A stretch of DNA of 62,344 bases from Oscillibacter sp. (GTDB lineage Bacteria; Bacillota; Clostridia; Oscillospirales; Oscillospiraceae). This document shows positions 52,608 through 61,388 of this stretch, in pieces; within the stretch, counting starts at the first letter, position 1; each line of letters opens with the position of its first letter. A program made the position numbers and the translations under genes. The notes below the pieces were generated by a model. That model did no database searches. It was not told the DNA's origin and saw nothing but the letters and a program-made list of their open reading frames with translations. The DNA is taken from contig JAAVHC010000035.1 in NCBI GenBank assembly GCA_014799925.1, positions 1 through 62,344 of the forward strand, read 5' to 3'.

Positions 52608-52725
52608 TTGTCCGTGGCGACCCTCAGACCTTCAGCAGCGGGAGGGCCGCATTATCCGGCAGCGCAACGAAAATGACGAGGTGGACATCTACACCTACGT
52701 TACCGAGAACACTTCGGCTCCAGCA
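52480..52725 (+). pseudogene. Fragment of an SNF2-type helicase / DNA methylase of conjugative elements
   Basis: In its own frame it encodes KSKELFGKVRSGQIRVLIG, STQKMGAGTNVQ and WRPSDLQQREGRIIRQ, which are helicase motifs V and VI of the very large helicase-methylase proteins carried by Clostridial conjugative elements. Only about 80 residues remain. It is fused upstream to the SpaA-like piece and downstream to a reversed PrgI gene. Confidence 0.7.
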
Positions 52726-52984
52726 GTTCCGAGCGCAGCCACGCCCACAAAAACTGCTCCGCCGTCATGCCGTGATAGGTGAAAAAGCCCAACGCCGCAA
52801 AGGGAGCCGCACCCAAGACGCACATCCAGGATACGGTTTCCGTGCCGACGCAGGGTTTCAGCAGAAAGTACAATCCCACGGCTACGACCACCGCCAGCAG
52901 TGAGAAAATACACTGCCGCAGGGACAGGCCGAAAAACATACTTTCCGTGTAGTTGCGGATTTCATGGTTGATTTTGACTTCCAA
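52700..52984 (-). pseudogene. PrgI family conjugation protein, 3' end lost
   Basis: About 94 codons. The N-terminal EVKINHEIRNYTESMFFGLS and two membrane helices (about residues 25-42 and 52-70) match PrgI, a small inner-membrane protein of type IV secretion systems. The frame loses homology after LWAWLRSELL, where it meets the helicase fragment, so the protein's C-terminus and the following VirB4 gene are missing. Confidence 0.75.
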
Positions 52985-52998
52985 AAATTTAACCTCCT

Positions 52999-53208
52999 TT
53001 ACCGTTCCATATCCCGTTTACTCCTGGGCGGTTTTCGCTGAGAGGGGTATGGGACAAATTCTTCCTCCCCCTCAATGATGCTGAACTCTGCCCGCAGGAT
53101 AGGGTGCGTTTCGAGTTTTTGATTTTGACGGATCATATCAATCGCCAGTTCTCTTGTGGCGGTAATTCCATGTTTCGTTCCGTCTTTGAAAACAAAAAAT
53201 CTTTTCAT
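52999..53208 (-). CDS. Small conjugation-region protein (unknown)
   Basis: 69 residues, soluble and charged: MKRFFVFKDGTKHGITATRE... with a basic, Pro-rich tail (YPSQRKPPRSKRDMER). It sits between the VirB6-like and PrgI genes, 14 bp and 12 bp from its neighbours, the usual place for a small accessory gene in CTn-type transfer modules. Function not recognised. Confidence 0.65.
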   Translation of the reverse strand: MKRFFVFKDGTKHGITATRELAIDMIRQNQKLETHPILRAEFSIIEGEEEFVPYPSQRKPPRSKRDMER

Positions 53209-53220
53209 TGGCGTTTTCCC

Positions 53221-54057
53221 TTATAGGCCCATCATTTCCCGCACAACACGGTCAGCCATTTTGACGCTGCCTACCAGGATAAGCATATTGAACACCAATT
53301 CTCCGATATAGCTCCACACCATAGAAGCCACGGCTGCATCAGGGTCAACGGTTGGCGGTGCGCAGGCGAATACGGAGAAGATAATGCAGGCCAACACAAT
53401 GACGGCTCCCTCCAGGCAGACGGCGGCATAGCTTTTGAGAAAACTTTTACCCACGTTCTGGCTGGGTTCCCCGGCAAAGCTGGACAGGGGAATCGGTGCC
53501 AGCGCAGCGTACATATACATCTTGAAAAAGCGCCCGTAGACGCTCAAAATCATCACAAATGACAGCACCCAAATGAACAGCCCGCCGATTAGCGTCACCG
53601 CCCAAAGTGGGATGCTCTCAAAAAAGCCGCAGTTTTCAATGGCGGTCACGATCTCCGCAGGCAGGACGGTAGAGTTTGGAGCGCCGAAGCCCGCCGCGTT
53701 CATAATAGAGGACACCACGCCCTGGATGACGCTCAACAAAGCCAGCATCAGCTCCATACCATAAGTGATAAGGGCCTTTGCCAACGCGAAGCGAACAAAC
53801 AGCTTGATAGCGTGTTCCGGCTTTTTGACCTCCGCAAAGCTGCCGCAGGTCTTGACTACGCCTACCACAAAGAACAGCACCAGCAGGGCGTAGCCAATAG
53901 CCTGGAGTCCGCCGTGGATGTTCACCACCACGCTCCAGATCGCGCCGCCCTTGAAATCCTGTGGAGACTGCGTAATGAGCTGCCATATCTCGGTCAGCTT
54001 GCCGTTCCAGACCTCCAGCGCATTTTCTAAATTCTGGACTACCCAATTATCCGACAC
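53221..54057 (-). CDS. VirB6/TrbL-like conjugal transfer membrane protein
   Basis: 278 residues with about six helices and a Gly/Ala-rich middle. It resembles the VirB6-like channel proteins of Clostridial conjugative elements (opening SDNWVVQNLENALEVWNGKL, ending VKMADRVVREMMGL). The start is GTG at 54057 behind AAAGGAGGTG. It would form part of the inner-membrane transfer channel, but neighbours needed for transfer are missing, so it is likely stranded. Intact in frame. Confidence 0.85.
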   Translation of the reverse strand: MSDNWVVQNLENALEVWNGKLTEIWQLITQSPQDFKGGAIWSVVVNIHGGLQAIGYALLVLFFVVGVVKTCGSFAEVKKPEHAIKLFVRFALAKALITYGMELMLALLSVIQGVVSSIMNAAGFGAPNSTVLPAEIVTAIENCGFFESIPLWAVTLIGGLFIWVLSFVMILSVYGRFFKMYMYAALAPIPLSSFAGEPSQNVGKSFLKSYAAVCLEGAVIVLACIIFSVFACAPPTVDPDAAVASMVWSYIGELVFNMLILVGSVKMADRVVREMMGL

Positions 54058-54129
54058 GCAAAGCACCTCCTTTTAAGGGGCAGGCCCATCCTGTGAGCCT
54101 GCCCCGTGTGTTCGGATAACTTTGTGAAA

Positions 54130-54495
54130 TCAACCGGTGATAAGGGTCAGAATCTCCTTGGCGAAGGTAATGATAACGCCGCCCGCCAGGGTCAGGAAGC
54201 CGTTGGAACGCTGGGACGGGTCGTGGCTTTGGAGGGAGAGGCCCACCTGGACAATGCCCCAACCCAGCAGAATCAGGCCCACGGCGCGGATCAGGCCGAA
54301 GATGAAGTCGGACAGGTTGTTGATAACGGTGAGGGGATCACCGCCAGCGGGAGCGGCAAAGGCGGTCATGGTGCAGCAGCCCATCAGCGCCACCGCAGCC
54401 ACCAGGGAGCAGTAGTAGCGGTAGCCCTTCTTCACCTTATCAGGTGTGGGCAGACGGTTCTCATTCTTTTTCTCGTTTTTCTTGAAAATGTTCAT
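54130..54495 (-). CDS. Maff2 family membrane protein
   Basis: 121 residues. An N-terminal basic segment and a signal-like helix ending at TAFAAP precede the conserved block DPLTVINNLSDFIFGLIRAVG and QSHDPSQRSNGFLTLAGG, which are diagnostic of Maff2 (VirB2-like small membrane proteins). It is always found between the VirD4 and VirB6-like genes in CTn-type elements, as here. Its start overlaps the VirD4 stop (ATGA). Confidence 0.88.
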   Translation of the reverse strand: MNIFKKNEKKNENRLPTPDKVKKGYRYYCSLVAAVALMGCCTMTAFAAPAGGDPLTVINNLSDFIFGLIRAVGLILLGWGIVQVGLSLQSHDPSQRSNGFLTLAGGVIITFAKEILTLITG

Positions 54496-54989
54496 TGTGT
54501 GTTTCCTCCATGATTTTTGATATATTCCTCCAATTCTTCCTCGGTCAGAAGAATGAAGTCGTGATTTCCGGCATCCAGCTCCATTTCCGCTGCCTGTTTC
54601 AGCAGTTGCGGGTCAAACTGGATAGATGCGATACTATGGGAGTCCTCGCCGTGCCGGTACGGTTCGGCCCCGCCGTCTGTGGTCAGCTTCACATGGGGAT
54701 GTTTGAGGATGTCGTACTTAAAGTCCTGGATGGGACGTTCCCCGCGAATAAAAAGGAGCGCATACCGGTTATCCAGCATACGCACCTCATCTGGTAATAA
54801 AAGTTCGCGGCCTGCTAATTGCCAGTTAGTGGAGTAGCTGCCGCTCCGCCCCTTGGACTGACCGTAGGTGTTGGTATCAATCGTGGCTTTTCCCAACAGT
54901 TTGGAAACGTACTCGTGCGTCGATTGCTCATTTCCACCGAGATAGATAAATTCATCACAGTTTGCTGGAGCATATTGTTTGGGGACGAT
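54492..54989 (-). pseudogene. VirD4/TraG coupling protein, C-terminal fragment
   Basis: The frame carries NCDEFIYLGGNEQSTHEYVS, then GKATIDTNTYGQSKGRSGSY, then ELLLPDEVRMLDNRYALLFIRGERP (quoted in part), the C-terminal third of VirD4-type ATPases. It ends upstream at a stop codon at 54990-54992; the Walker motifs and membrane part are missing. An internal ATG at 54896 gives a 134-residue frame, but this is not a complete protein. Confidence 0.82.
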
Positions 54990-55090
54990 CTACCAAGGAA
55001 ATCGCTAAGGAAATGAGATGTTCCGTGAGAAACGTTGTGAAGCACCGGCAGGCAGCGCTGGATCGGGTGCGGAGGGCTATAAAGGAATAG
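54962..55090 (+). pseudogene. Sigma-70-like region 4 helix-turn-helix fragment
   Basis: On the plus strand one frame reads LLEHIVWGRSTKEIAKEMRC then SVRNVVKHRQAALDRVRRAIKE and stops. This is the promoter-recognition helix-turn-helix and tail of a sigma factor-like protein as found on conjugative elements. The 5' part is replaced by the reversed VirD4 fragment, giving a recombination junction at about 54962-54989. Confidence 0.6.
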
Positions 55091-55127
55091 CCATACCCGG
55101 AAAATTGAAAAAGGGCAAAGCCGTCCC

Positions 55128-55156
55128 TTGCGGCTCTGCCCGAAAGATGATATATT
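55128..55156 (+). promoter_or_regulatory. Promoter of the zinc-ribbon/restriction operon
   Basis: TTGCGG (55128-55133), 17-bp spacer and TATATT (55151-55156), 32 bp before the ATG at 55188. It could transcribe the genes to 62072. Confidence 0.55.
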
Positions 55157-55187
55157 GATTACAAGAGTTACATGGAGGATATCTGTT

Positions 55188-55907
55188 ATGGAACTGAATG
55201 CTTTATTTCCGAATCTGAATGTTATGTGGACCCGGTGGTCAGAGTATACGCTGGTGAAGAACGAGATCAGCGGGCCTTATATAGATTTTCTGGTGCCTGC
55301 ACCAGGTGCAGCTGCCTTGACTTTCAACTGCGCAGATCACCCGGAGACGCTGGTTGCGGACGCTCTGGAACTGGGGCGGCAGCTCTTTCTCGACGAGCCG
55401 GAGAAAGACCGCCTGTGCGCCGCTTTTGCGGCCCGTCACGGGCTTTTGGGACTGGAGGCGGAAAAGGACACGCCCTTCGATGACCGGCCCGAAATGCCGC
55501 CTTTTTGCCAGCCGTTGAACAGCCGGGAGTATGGGGAGGACATCGGCCTGTTTCAGACCAGCTTTATGGAATTGTACCAGCACTTCCTGTCGACCAGAGG
55601 AGAACTGGCAGCAACGCCAAATCCGCAGGTGATGGATGTGTCTGGTCTGATCGGCTACCGCCTGACCAGCGGACAGACCCCACAGCTGGTGTGGGAGGTG
55701 CGGAGTATGCAGTCCGTCCTCCGCTTGGCTTATGCGGCGATGGTGACAAGCGAAAAATCTGGTCTGCGGGTTTGCAAAAATTGTGGAAAGGTGTATTATA
55801 ATAGTCATGCGAAAAGTGAGTTTTGCGGGAGTAGATGCAGGAATTATTTTAATGTGAGGGTATTTCGTCAAAAAGAGCGTAACGCTGAAAACGACACAAC
55901 ACTGTAA
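55188..55907 (+). CDS. CGNR-like zinc-ribbon protein (DUF6076-type, unknown)
   Basis: 239 residues, soluble. The C-terminal domain carries a zinc site, CKNCGKVYYNSHAKSEFCGS with the fourth Cys just after, followed by basic residues (RNYFNVRVFRQKERN). This recalls CGNR zinc fingers that bind DNA. The N-terminal 190 residues have no motif I recognise. ATG 55188 follows ATGGAGGATATCT. It ends 24 bp before the restriction gene. It may regulate or assist the R-M operon, but such proteins also occur as single genes on mobile elements. Confidence 0.7.
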   Translation: MELNALFPNLNVMWTRWSEYTLVKNEISGPYIDFLVPAPGAAALTFNCADHPETLVADALELGRQLFLDEPEKDRLCAAFAARHGLLGLEAEKDTPFDDRPEMPPFCQPLNSREYGEDIGLFQTSFMELYQHFLSTRGELAATPNPQVMDVSGLIGYRLTSGQTPQLVWEVRSMQSVLRLAYAAMVTSEKSGLRVCKNCGKVYYNSHAKSEFCGSRCRNYFNVRVFRQKERNAENDTTL

Positions 55908-55931
55908 GCAGCATGATGGAGGAAAAAATCC

Positions 55932-58793
55932 GTGTTTTACCAGATGATAACAAATGCCCGTAATCGTTGGCTCGGATCAGATCAATGTACAGTTAAGGAT
56001 TTGATTACTTATATTGAGTCTGCCAGTCAGATGCGTGATGCTCAGATAGATGCAATAAAAACATACCTGTTTCTCAAGATTGCATGTGACTGTAAACCAC
56101 TTTCCCAACTTTTTCAGGAGGGATGTTTCAACACGCTTGATTTGCAGTCTGTTGAACTTATGGGCAGTACAAAAGCCTATTTAGAGAAACACCCGGCGGC
56201 GGCAGCACTATTAGAGTATGCCGCTCTCAAAAACGATCGTGAAGAGCAGGTATCAAAAAAGCTGGAAGATCAAATCCGCAAGGCCCCGGAGAGCATTGAT
56301 TACCGGCGTTTCTTCCACGATGCTTTCTACGGCGTCTCCTACACAGATTATCTGTTCAGCCTCCCTATGGGTGCAGGGAAAACCTACCTGATGGCGGCGT
56401 TTATCTATTTGGATTTGTACTTCGCGATGAACGAGCCACAAAACCCGGCTTTTGCTCATAACTTTATCATCTTCGCCCCTTCTGGCTTAAAGTCATCTGT
56501 AGTGCCAAGCCTGAAGACAATTCAGAAGTTTGATCCGGCGTGGGTGATCCCGGAGCCGTCAGCATCTGCAATCAAAAGGATGCTTTCTTTTGAGGTGTTG
56601 GACCAGGGAAAGACAGCCAACAAATCCAACAAGACAAAGAACCCCAATGTCCAGAAAATTGCTAACCACCAGCCGCTCTCTGAGCTGTTTGGGCTGGTAG
56701 CCGTTACCAATGCGGAGAAAGTCATCCTTGACCGCATTCAGGAGAAAAACGGGCAGATCAGTATGTATGAGGAAAGCGACGACGAGAAAGACCGTCAGGC
56801 CAACGAGTTGCGCAACCTGATCGGCAAGCTGCCGGCCCTCGCTGTCTTCATCGACGAGGTACATCATGCAGTCAGTGACGAGATCAAGCTGCGGGCTGTG
56901 GTCAACCGTTGGACAGAGGAAGGGACGGTCAACTCTATCATCGGCTTTTCTGGTACACCTTATCTGGAAAAGGCGGAGAAAATCACGGTAACAGACAAGC
57001 TCACCGTTGGCACCGTCGAAATCACCAATACGGTTTACTACTATCCTCTGGTGGATGGCGTGGGCAACTTCCTCAAGTACCCAACAGTGAAAATTGCCGA
57101 TATTGCCGACAGCAGCCGGATTATTGAAAACGGTGTGCGGGAGTTTCTGGATACCTATAGGGACACAATGTACCAGGATGGCACTGCCGCCAAGCTGGGT
57201 ATCTATTGCGGCACCATTGAAAAGCTGGAGGAACTGGTCTATCCACTCGTCTCCCGTATTGCGGGAGAATATGGATTTTCTGCCGACTGCATTTTGAAGT
57301 TCCATAAGGGCAACAAGCAGTATCCCCAGCCAGCCGACAGTCAGATGCAGTTTGACACATTGGACAACCCCATCTCGAAGATCCGTATTGTCCTGCTGGT
57401 GCAGATCGGCAAAGAGGGCTGGGACTGCCGTAGCTTGACGGGCATCATTCTTTCCCAAGAGGGTGACTGCCCCAAAAACATGGTGCTGCAAACCTCCTGC
57501 CGGTGCTTACGTCAAGTGGACAAGGGCCAGCCGGAATCGGCGATTATTTATCTCAACAATACAAATGGCGATAAGCTGACCGCCCAGCTTGAGCAGCGCC
57601 ATCACATCTCCTTGAAAGAATTTACCGAGGGCGGCCCGGGGAATGTGGAATTGAAACGCTATGACCGGACAGGGTACCTGAAGCTGCCAAAAGTGGATTT
57701 TTATCAGTTGAAGATTAATTTTGAGACTGTCACAGTGGAGAAAGCTGACCCGGCAAGAAAACTCATTGAAGCAGCTGTTAAGCGTGCAAGAAGCATCATC
57801 AGAAGCACAAATTTGTCGCTGGAAAATCTTGGAACCGATGTTGATGATGAAGAACATGGGACAGAGCCTGCTGTATTTTCTCAATGGCTGTATGGCCTGA
57901 CGCGGAGCAGTATTGTTTCTCTCCCTATGGCGCAGCTTAACGACTATCGGGACAAACTGCGTTTTGTTTTTGAAGAAATCACCTATGAACGCGCTGGAAC
58001 GAGGTATTTCAGTTCCAAGTATGACCTCCTACTGACGGAGGCCAATATCCGCAAGGCGTTCTGCGATAAGCGCACCTATAAGACCCGTTCCGAGCGCATC
58101 CCGGAAGCGGCTTCTCTGCTGAATATTGCCAATTTTTCGCCCGTGATTCATGCGCAAAACAAAGCAGACTATTTCCCGGCACAGGATACAGTAGAAAACA
58201 TTGTACTGGAAGACAGAGGCCAGTTTGAATTCCGGCCAGATATTTTAAGCACAATTCAGCTTTTAGAAGAAGACGGGGATACTGAGACTGCAAACAGGCT
58301 AAGAAAAAGATATTCCTCCCACCCGCAGAAAGACCGGTCATTTCACTATCTGCCTTATCACATGGACAGTGATTTTGAACAAAGATTTCTGGATCTGGTG
58401 CTGCCGCTTCCAGAAGTGGAGAGGTTCGGTCTGGAGGTCTACTATAACGGCGACCGGGCCATGACGGAGTTCAAGATCAAGTGCTACAAAGCTACTGGTC
58501 ACGGGTGGTCATACATCGGGATGTATACCCCAGATTTCCTTATCATCCAGCGCAAAGCTGGGAAAATCCATAAGGCACTGATCGTGGAGACAAAGGGAAA
58601 AATCTACGCTAACGATCCCACATTCAAGGATAAGCGGGCCTTTGTAGAATCCGAGTTCCTGCGGCAGAACAACACCGCTTTCGGCTATGAGCGGTTTGAG
58701 TATCTGTATTTGGAGGATACTATGCCGGATAATGAACGAGTTGTAAAAACACATGATAAAATTTGTGAGTTCTTTAAGGGGTGTTGCCAATGA
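55932..58793 (+). CDS. Type III restriction endonuclease subunit Res
   Basis: A 953-residue helicase-nuclease of the usual Res size. Walker A PMGAGKTYL lies near residue 145, the Walker B/DEVHH box near 307, GFSGTPYLE near 335 and the arginine-rich QTSCRCLRQ motif VI near 520. A C-terminal PD-(D/E)XK nuclease site follows (PDFLII near 867, LIVETKGK near 883). Type III Res with Mod cuts unmodified DNA after ATP-driven sliding from two sites. The start is GTG 55932 after TGGAGGAAAAAATCC. It overlaps the next gene by four bases, so the proteins are made together. GC is lower than in the core genome. Confidence 0.93.
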   Translation: MFYQMITNARNRWLGSDQCTVKDLITYIESASQMRDAQIDAIKTYLFLKIACDCKPLSQLFQEGCFNTLDLQSVELMGSTKAYLEKHPAAAALLEYAALKNDREEQVSKKLEDQIRKAPESIDYRRFFHDAFYGVSYTDYLFSLPMGAGKTYLMAAFIYLDLYFAMNEPQNPAFAHNFIIFAPSGLKSSVVPSLKTIQKFDPAWVIPEPSASAIKRMLSFEVLDQGKTANKSNKTKNPNVQKIANHQPLSELFGLVAVTNAEKVILDRIQEKNGQISMYEESDDEKDRQANELRNLIGKLPALAVFIDEVHHAVSDEIKLRAVVNRWTEEGTVNSIIGFSGTPYLEKAEKITVTDKLTVGTVEITNTVYYYPLVDGVGNFLKYPTVKIADIADSSRIIENGVREFLDTYRDTMYQDGTAAKLGIYCGTIEKLEELVYPLVSRIAGEYGFSADCILKFHKGNKQYPQPADSQMQFDTLDNPISKIRIVLLVQIGKEGWDCRSLTGIILSQEGDCPKNMVLQTSCRCLRQVDKGQPESAIIYLNNTNGDKLTAQLEQRHHISLKEFTEGGPGNVELKRYDRTGYLKLPKVDFYQLKINFETVTVEKADPARKLIEAAVKRARSIIRSTNLSLENLGTDVDDEEHGTEPAVFSQWLYGLTRSSIVSLPMAQLNDYRDKLRFVFEEITYERAGTRYFSSKYDLLLTEANIRKAFCDKRTYKTRSERIPEAASLLNIANFSPVIHAQNKADYFPAQDTVENIVLEDRGQFEFRPDILSTIQLLEEDGDTETANRLRKRYSSHPQKDRSFHYLPYHMDSDFEQRFLDLVLPLPEVERFGLEVYYNGDRAMTEFKIKCYKATGHGWSYIGMYTPDFLIIQRKAGKIHKALIVETKGKIYANDPTFKDKRAFVESEFLRQNNTAFGYERFEYLYLEDTMPDNERVVKTHDKICEFFKGCCQ

Positions 58794-59524
58794 GAAGAAA
58801 CAACTTATTTATGTGGGCATATATATCTTTCGTTTTTATATCTGTAGTTGTGCGTTTGCTTGTTGATTATTCTTTATGGGCACCGCTTGTGATAGCAATA
58901 ACTATTTCAAGTATCCCATTTGGGATTGAAGATTTATTCATATCTCTATCAAAATCACTAAATGATTCGTGTGATATTAAGGAAAATTTTACCTCAATTT
59001 TCCGCAGAAGGGCAGAAAAGGAACTATGTTTTTTTGAAAACGTGAGTCAACGTAAAGAGTTCTTCAAAAATGAGATGTATGATATATCATCTTTGCAGGA
59101 GACATGGGAACACTCTAAGGACCGGTTATCTGGAATGATACAACGTATCGCATATGTAGAGAATGCTTCAAAGGTTGAAAGAGAGCGCCAAAAGCGATAC
59201 GAGAAAACTGCGAATGTTTTTTCTTATTTGGGGTTTTTGAGCCTTTTTTGCTCACTGATTTTTACCTCTTTGATTACTATACCTACTCACATACAGGAAG
59301 TTTTTACTGTTTTCTCCTTTGGAATTATTCTTATGACGCATCAAATTAATGTTGATATATCTACGAAAATTAAGGATGACTCAATAAAGTTTCAGGACAT
59401 CTTACAGGATCAGGATCAAGTGGAAGATGGATTATCCAGCGCAGAAAACTGTTTTAATATTCTAACCGAGTTTATAGAGGATTACGCAAATAGCCCAGAG
59501 GAGGAGCTCGACCATGCCAATTAA
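58790..59524 (+). CDS. Membrane coiled-coil protein inserted between res and mod (unknown)
   Basis: 244 residues, AT-rich. Two helices lie at about residues 8-26 and 30-47. A charged helical middle (about 55-155) is likely coiled-coil. A second helix pair sits at about 163-181 and 186-205. A helical acidic tail ends [14 protein letters not shown]. The ATG overlaps the res stop (ATGA) and the mod ATG lies 11 bases inside its end, so it is locked into the R-M operon. I do not recognise a family. A membrane partner is not a known part of type III systems; it could be an effector or a separate defence gene. Confidence 0.75.
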   Translation: MRRNNLFMWAYISFVFISVVVRLLVDYSLWAPLVIAITISSIPFGIEDLFISLSKSLNDSCDIKENFTSIFRRRAEKELCFFENVSQRKEFFKNEMYDISSLQETWEHSKDRLSGMIQRIAYVENASKVERERQKRYEKTANVFSYLGFLSLFCSLIFTSLITIPTHIQEVFTVFSFGIILMTHQINVDISTKIKDDSIKFQDILQDQDQVEDGLSSAENCFNILTEFIEDYANSPEEELDHAN

Positions 59525-61373
59525 ATACGTTCCTTTCATCCCCGAACCCATTGAGGGCCAAGCCGTTCTTGGCAACTTCAACCGCATTCTCAAATACAAG
59601 GGTGCGGACGATACCTCCATGGTACTCCAGCGCGGGATGCCCCTCTATGAGATGGAGAAGCAGGAAACCGTCGGCGAGAACGCCGACGGCAACATGGTCA
59701 TTCGCGGCGAGTGCGTCTCAGCCTGCGCTTATCTGAAAGAACAGGGCGTCCAGGTCGATCTGGTCTACATAGATCCACCCTTTGCCAGCGGCGCAGACTA
59801 CGCCAAAAAGGTCTACATCCGCCGTAATCCCAAGGTAGCAGAGGCCATAACTCGGGCAGAGCAAGAGTTGGACATAGACGAGCTGAAAGCCTTTGAGGAA
59901 AAGATGTACGGCGATGTATGGGATAAGGAAAAGTATCTCAACTGGATGTACGAAAATCTGATGGCAATCAAATCCGTCATGAGTGAGACGGCATCCATCT
60001 ATGTGCATTTGGATTTTAATTTGTCGCATTATGTAAAAATACTTATGGATGAAATTTTTGGAGAAGAAAATTTCAAAAACGATATTATCTGGTTTTATGA
60101 AAACAAGCCCCAATTTGGTTTTATGAAACACCTTCCACATGATTATGACAGCATTTTACTATACACCAAAACAGATGAGCATACTTTGAACCATCAGCTT
60201 GTTCCCGTTAAGGCTGTACAAAAACAGGCGGTTGTATCTTGGGACCCCGTTTTGAAAAAGCGCATTGCAAAAAGAGACTCGAATGGCAATATTATTTATG
60301 AAGAGCGGTCGGAAAAGTATATGGGAAGCGTGTGGACATTACCCCTAATACACCCTTTGGCAAAAGAACGATTGGATTATCCCACGCAGAAACCAGAAAC
60401 CCTTTTAGAGCGAGTGTTAAATGTATCTTCTGATGAAAATATGCTCGTCGCCGACTTCTTCGGCGGCAGCGGCGTCACCGCCGCCGTTGCCCACAAGCTG
60501 GACCGCCGCTTCATCCACTGTGACATTGGCCTCAATTCCATCCAGACCACCCGCGACCGTCTCAAAGCTGATGGCGCGGAGTTTGATGTGTTGGAGATCA
60601 AGGACGGCGTGCAGCTCTACCGCAACCCGGTTCAGACCATGGAGAAGATCAAGTCTCTGATCCCCGGCCTGAAAAATGAAGATGCCCTGGATTCTTTCTG
60701 GGAAGGGGCCATCTCCGACAGTAAGCTGGGCACCGTTCCGGTTTACGTCCCCAACCTGATGGACAGTTCCTCCAAGCTGCTTGATGTGGTGCTGATGAAT
60801 CGCATCATCCACCAGGCAATCCCAGACCTGGATACCTCGGTCAAAAAGGTCATTGTCTACTATATCGACATCACCAGCGAGGAGGAACTCCGCAAATTTA
60901 TCGCGGATGACGACAGCACTACGGTAGAGATTGAACTGCGGGATTTGAAAACCATTCTGGACGATGTGGTGATCGGCGACCATGCGGAGTTTCATGTGGA
61001 GGAGGCCCACGATGATCTATACGGCGGTTATGCTGTTTTTGTGGACAAGTTCCTCAGTGACCGGGTGATGCAGAAGATTTTTGAGTTCAATGAAAAGGCC
61101 CGGATGAACGCTACTGCGAAGAAGCCCTTCAAGCCCATTGAAATCAGCGAGGATGGGCTTGAGCTGATCGAATATCTGAGCGTGGATTGTACCGCCGCTG
61201 AGGGCGAGTGGCACTCGGATGGTGAGATCAAGATTGACAAACTGGGGTATGTTATCCGTAATGGTACGAAAATAAAAGATTTCTGGGATGGGACCGTCCG
61301 GAGCGATAGACTGCCTTTGCGGCTGAAGATTCGGAATATCTGCGGGGACGAAACAACATGGTGTATCACTTGA
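59514..61373 (+). CDS. Type III DNA methyltransferase subunit Mod
   Basis: A 619-residue beta-class amino-methyltransferase. Catalytic motif [14 protein letters not shown] (Asp87) precedes the SAM-binding motif [15 protein letters not shown] near residue 315, with the target recognition domain between them (about 165-300). It methylates adenine (N6) in an asymmetric site and guides Res. The stretch 60005-60440, coding for the recognition domain, is visibly more AT-rich than the flanks, suggesting domain replacement. The ATG lies within the end of the membrane protein gene, after GAGGAG. Confidence 0.93.
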   Translation: MPIKYVPFIPEPIEGQAVLGNFNRILKYKGADDTSMVLQRGMPLYEMEKQETVGENADGNMVIRGECVSACAYLKEQGVQVDLVYIDPPFASGADYAKKVYIRRNPKVAEAITRAEQELDIDELKAFEEKMYGDVWDKEKYLNWMYENLMAIKSVMSETASIYVHLDFNLSHYVKILMDEIFGEENFKNDIIWFYENKPQFGFMKHLPHDYDSILLYTKTDEHTLNHQLVPVKAVQKQAVVSWDPVLKKRIAKRDSNGNIIYEERSEKYMGSVWTLPLIHPLAKERLDYPTQKPETLLERVLNVSSDENMLVADFFGGSGVTAAVAHKLDRRFIHCDIGLNSIQTTRDRLKADGAEFDVLEIKDGVQLYRNPVQTMEKIKSLIPGLKNEDALDSFWEGAISDSKLGTVPVYVPNLMDSSSKLLDVVLMNRIIHQAIPDLDTSVKKVIVYYIDITSEEELRKFIADDDSTTVEIELRDLKTILDDVVIGDHAEFHVEEAHDDLYGGYAVFVDKFLSDRVMQKIFEFNEKARMNATAKKPFKPIEISEDGLELIEYLSVDCTAAEGEWHSDGEIKIDKLGYVIRNGTKIKDFWDGTVRSDRLPLRLKIRNICGDETTWCIT

Positions 61374-61388
61374 TGGAGGATATGACGA

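Noticed and set aside
54492-54896. Annotating the 134-codon frame as a complete small conjugation protein
   Set aside because: Homology to VirD4 extends upstream of its ATG to a stop at 54990, so it is the tail of a truncated gene.
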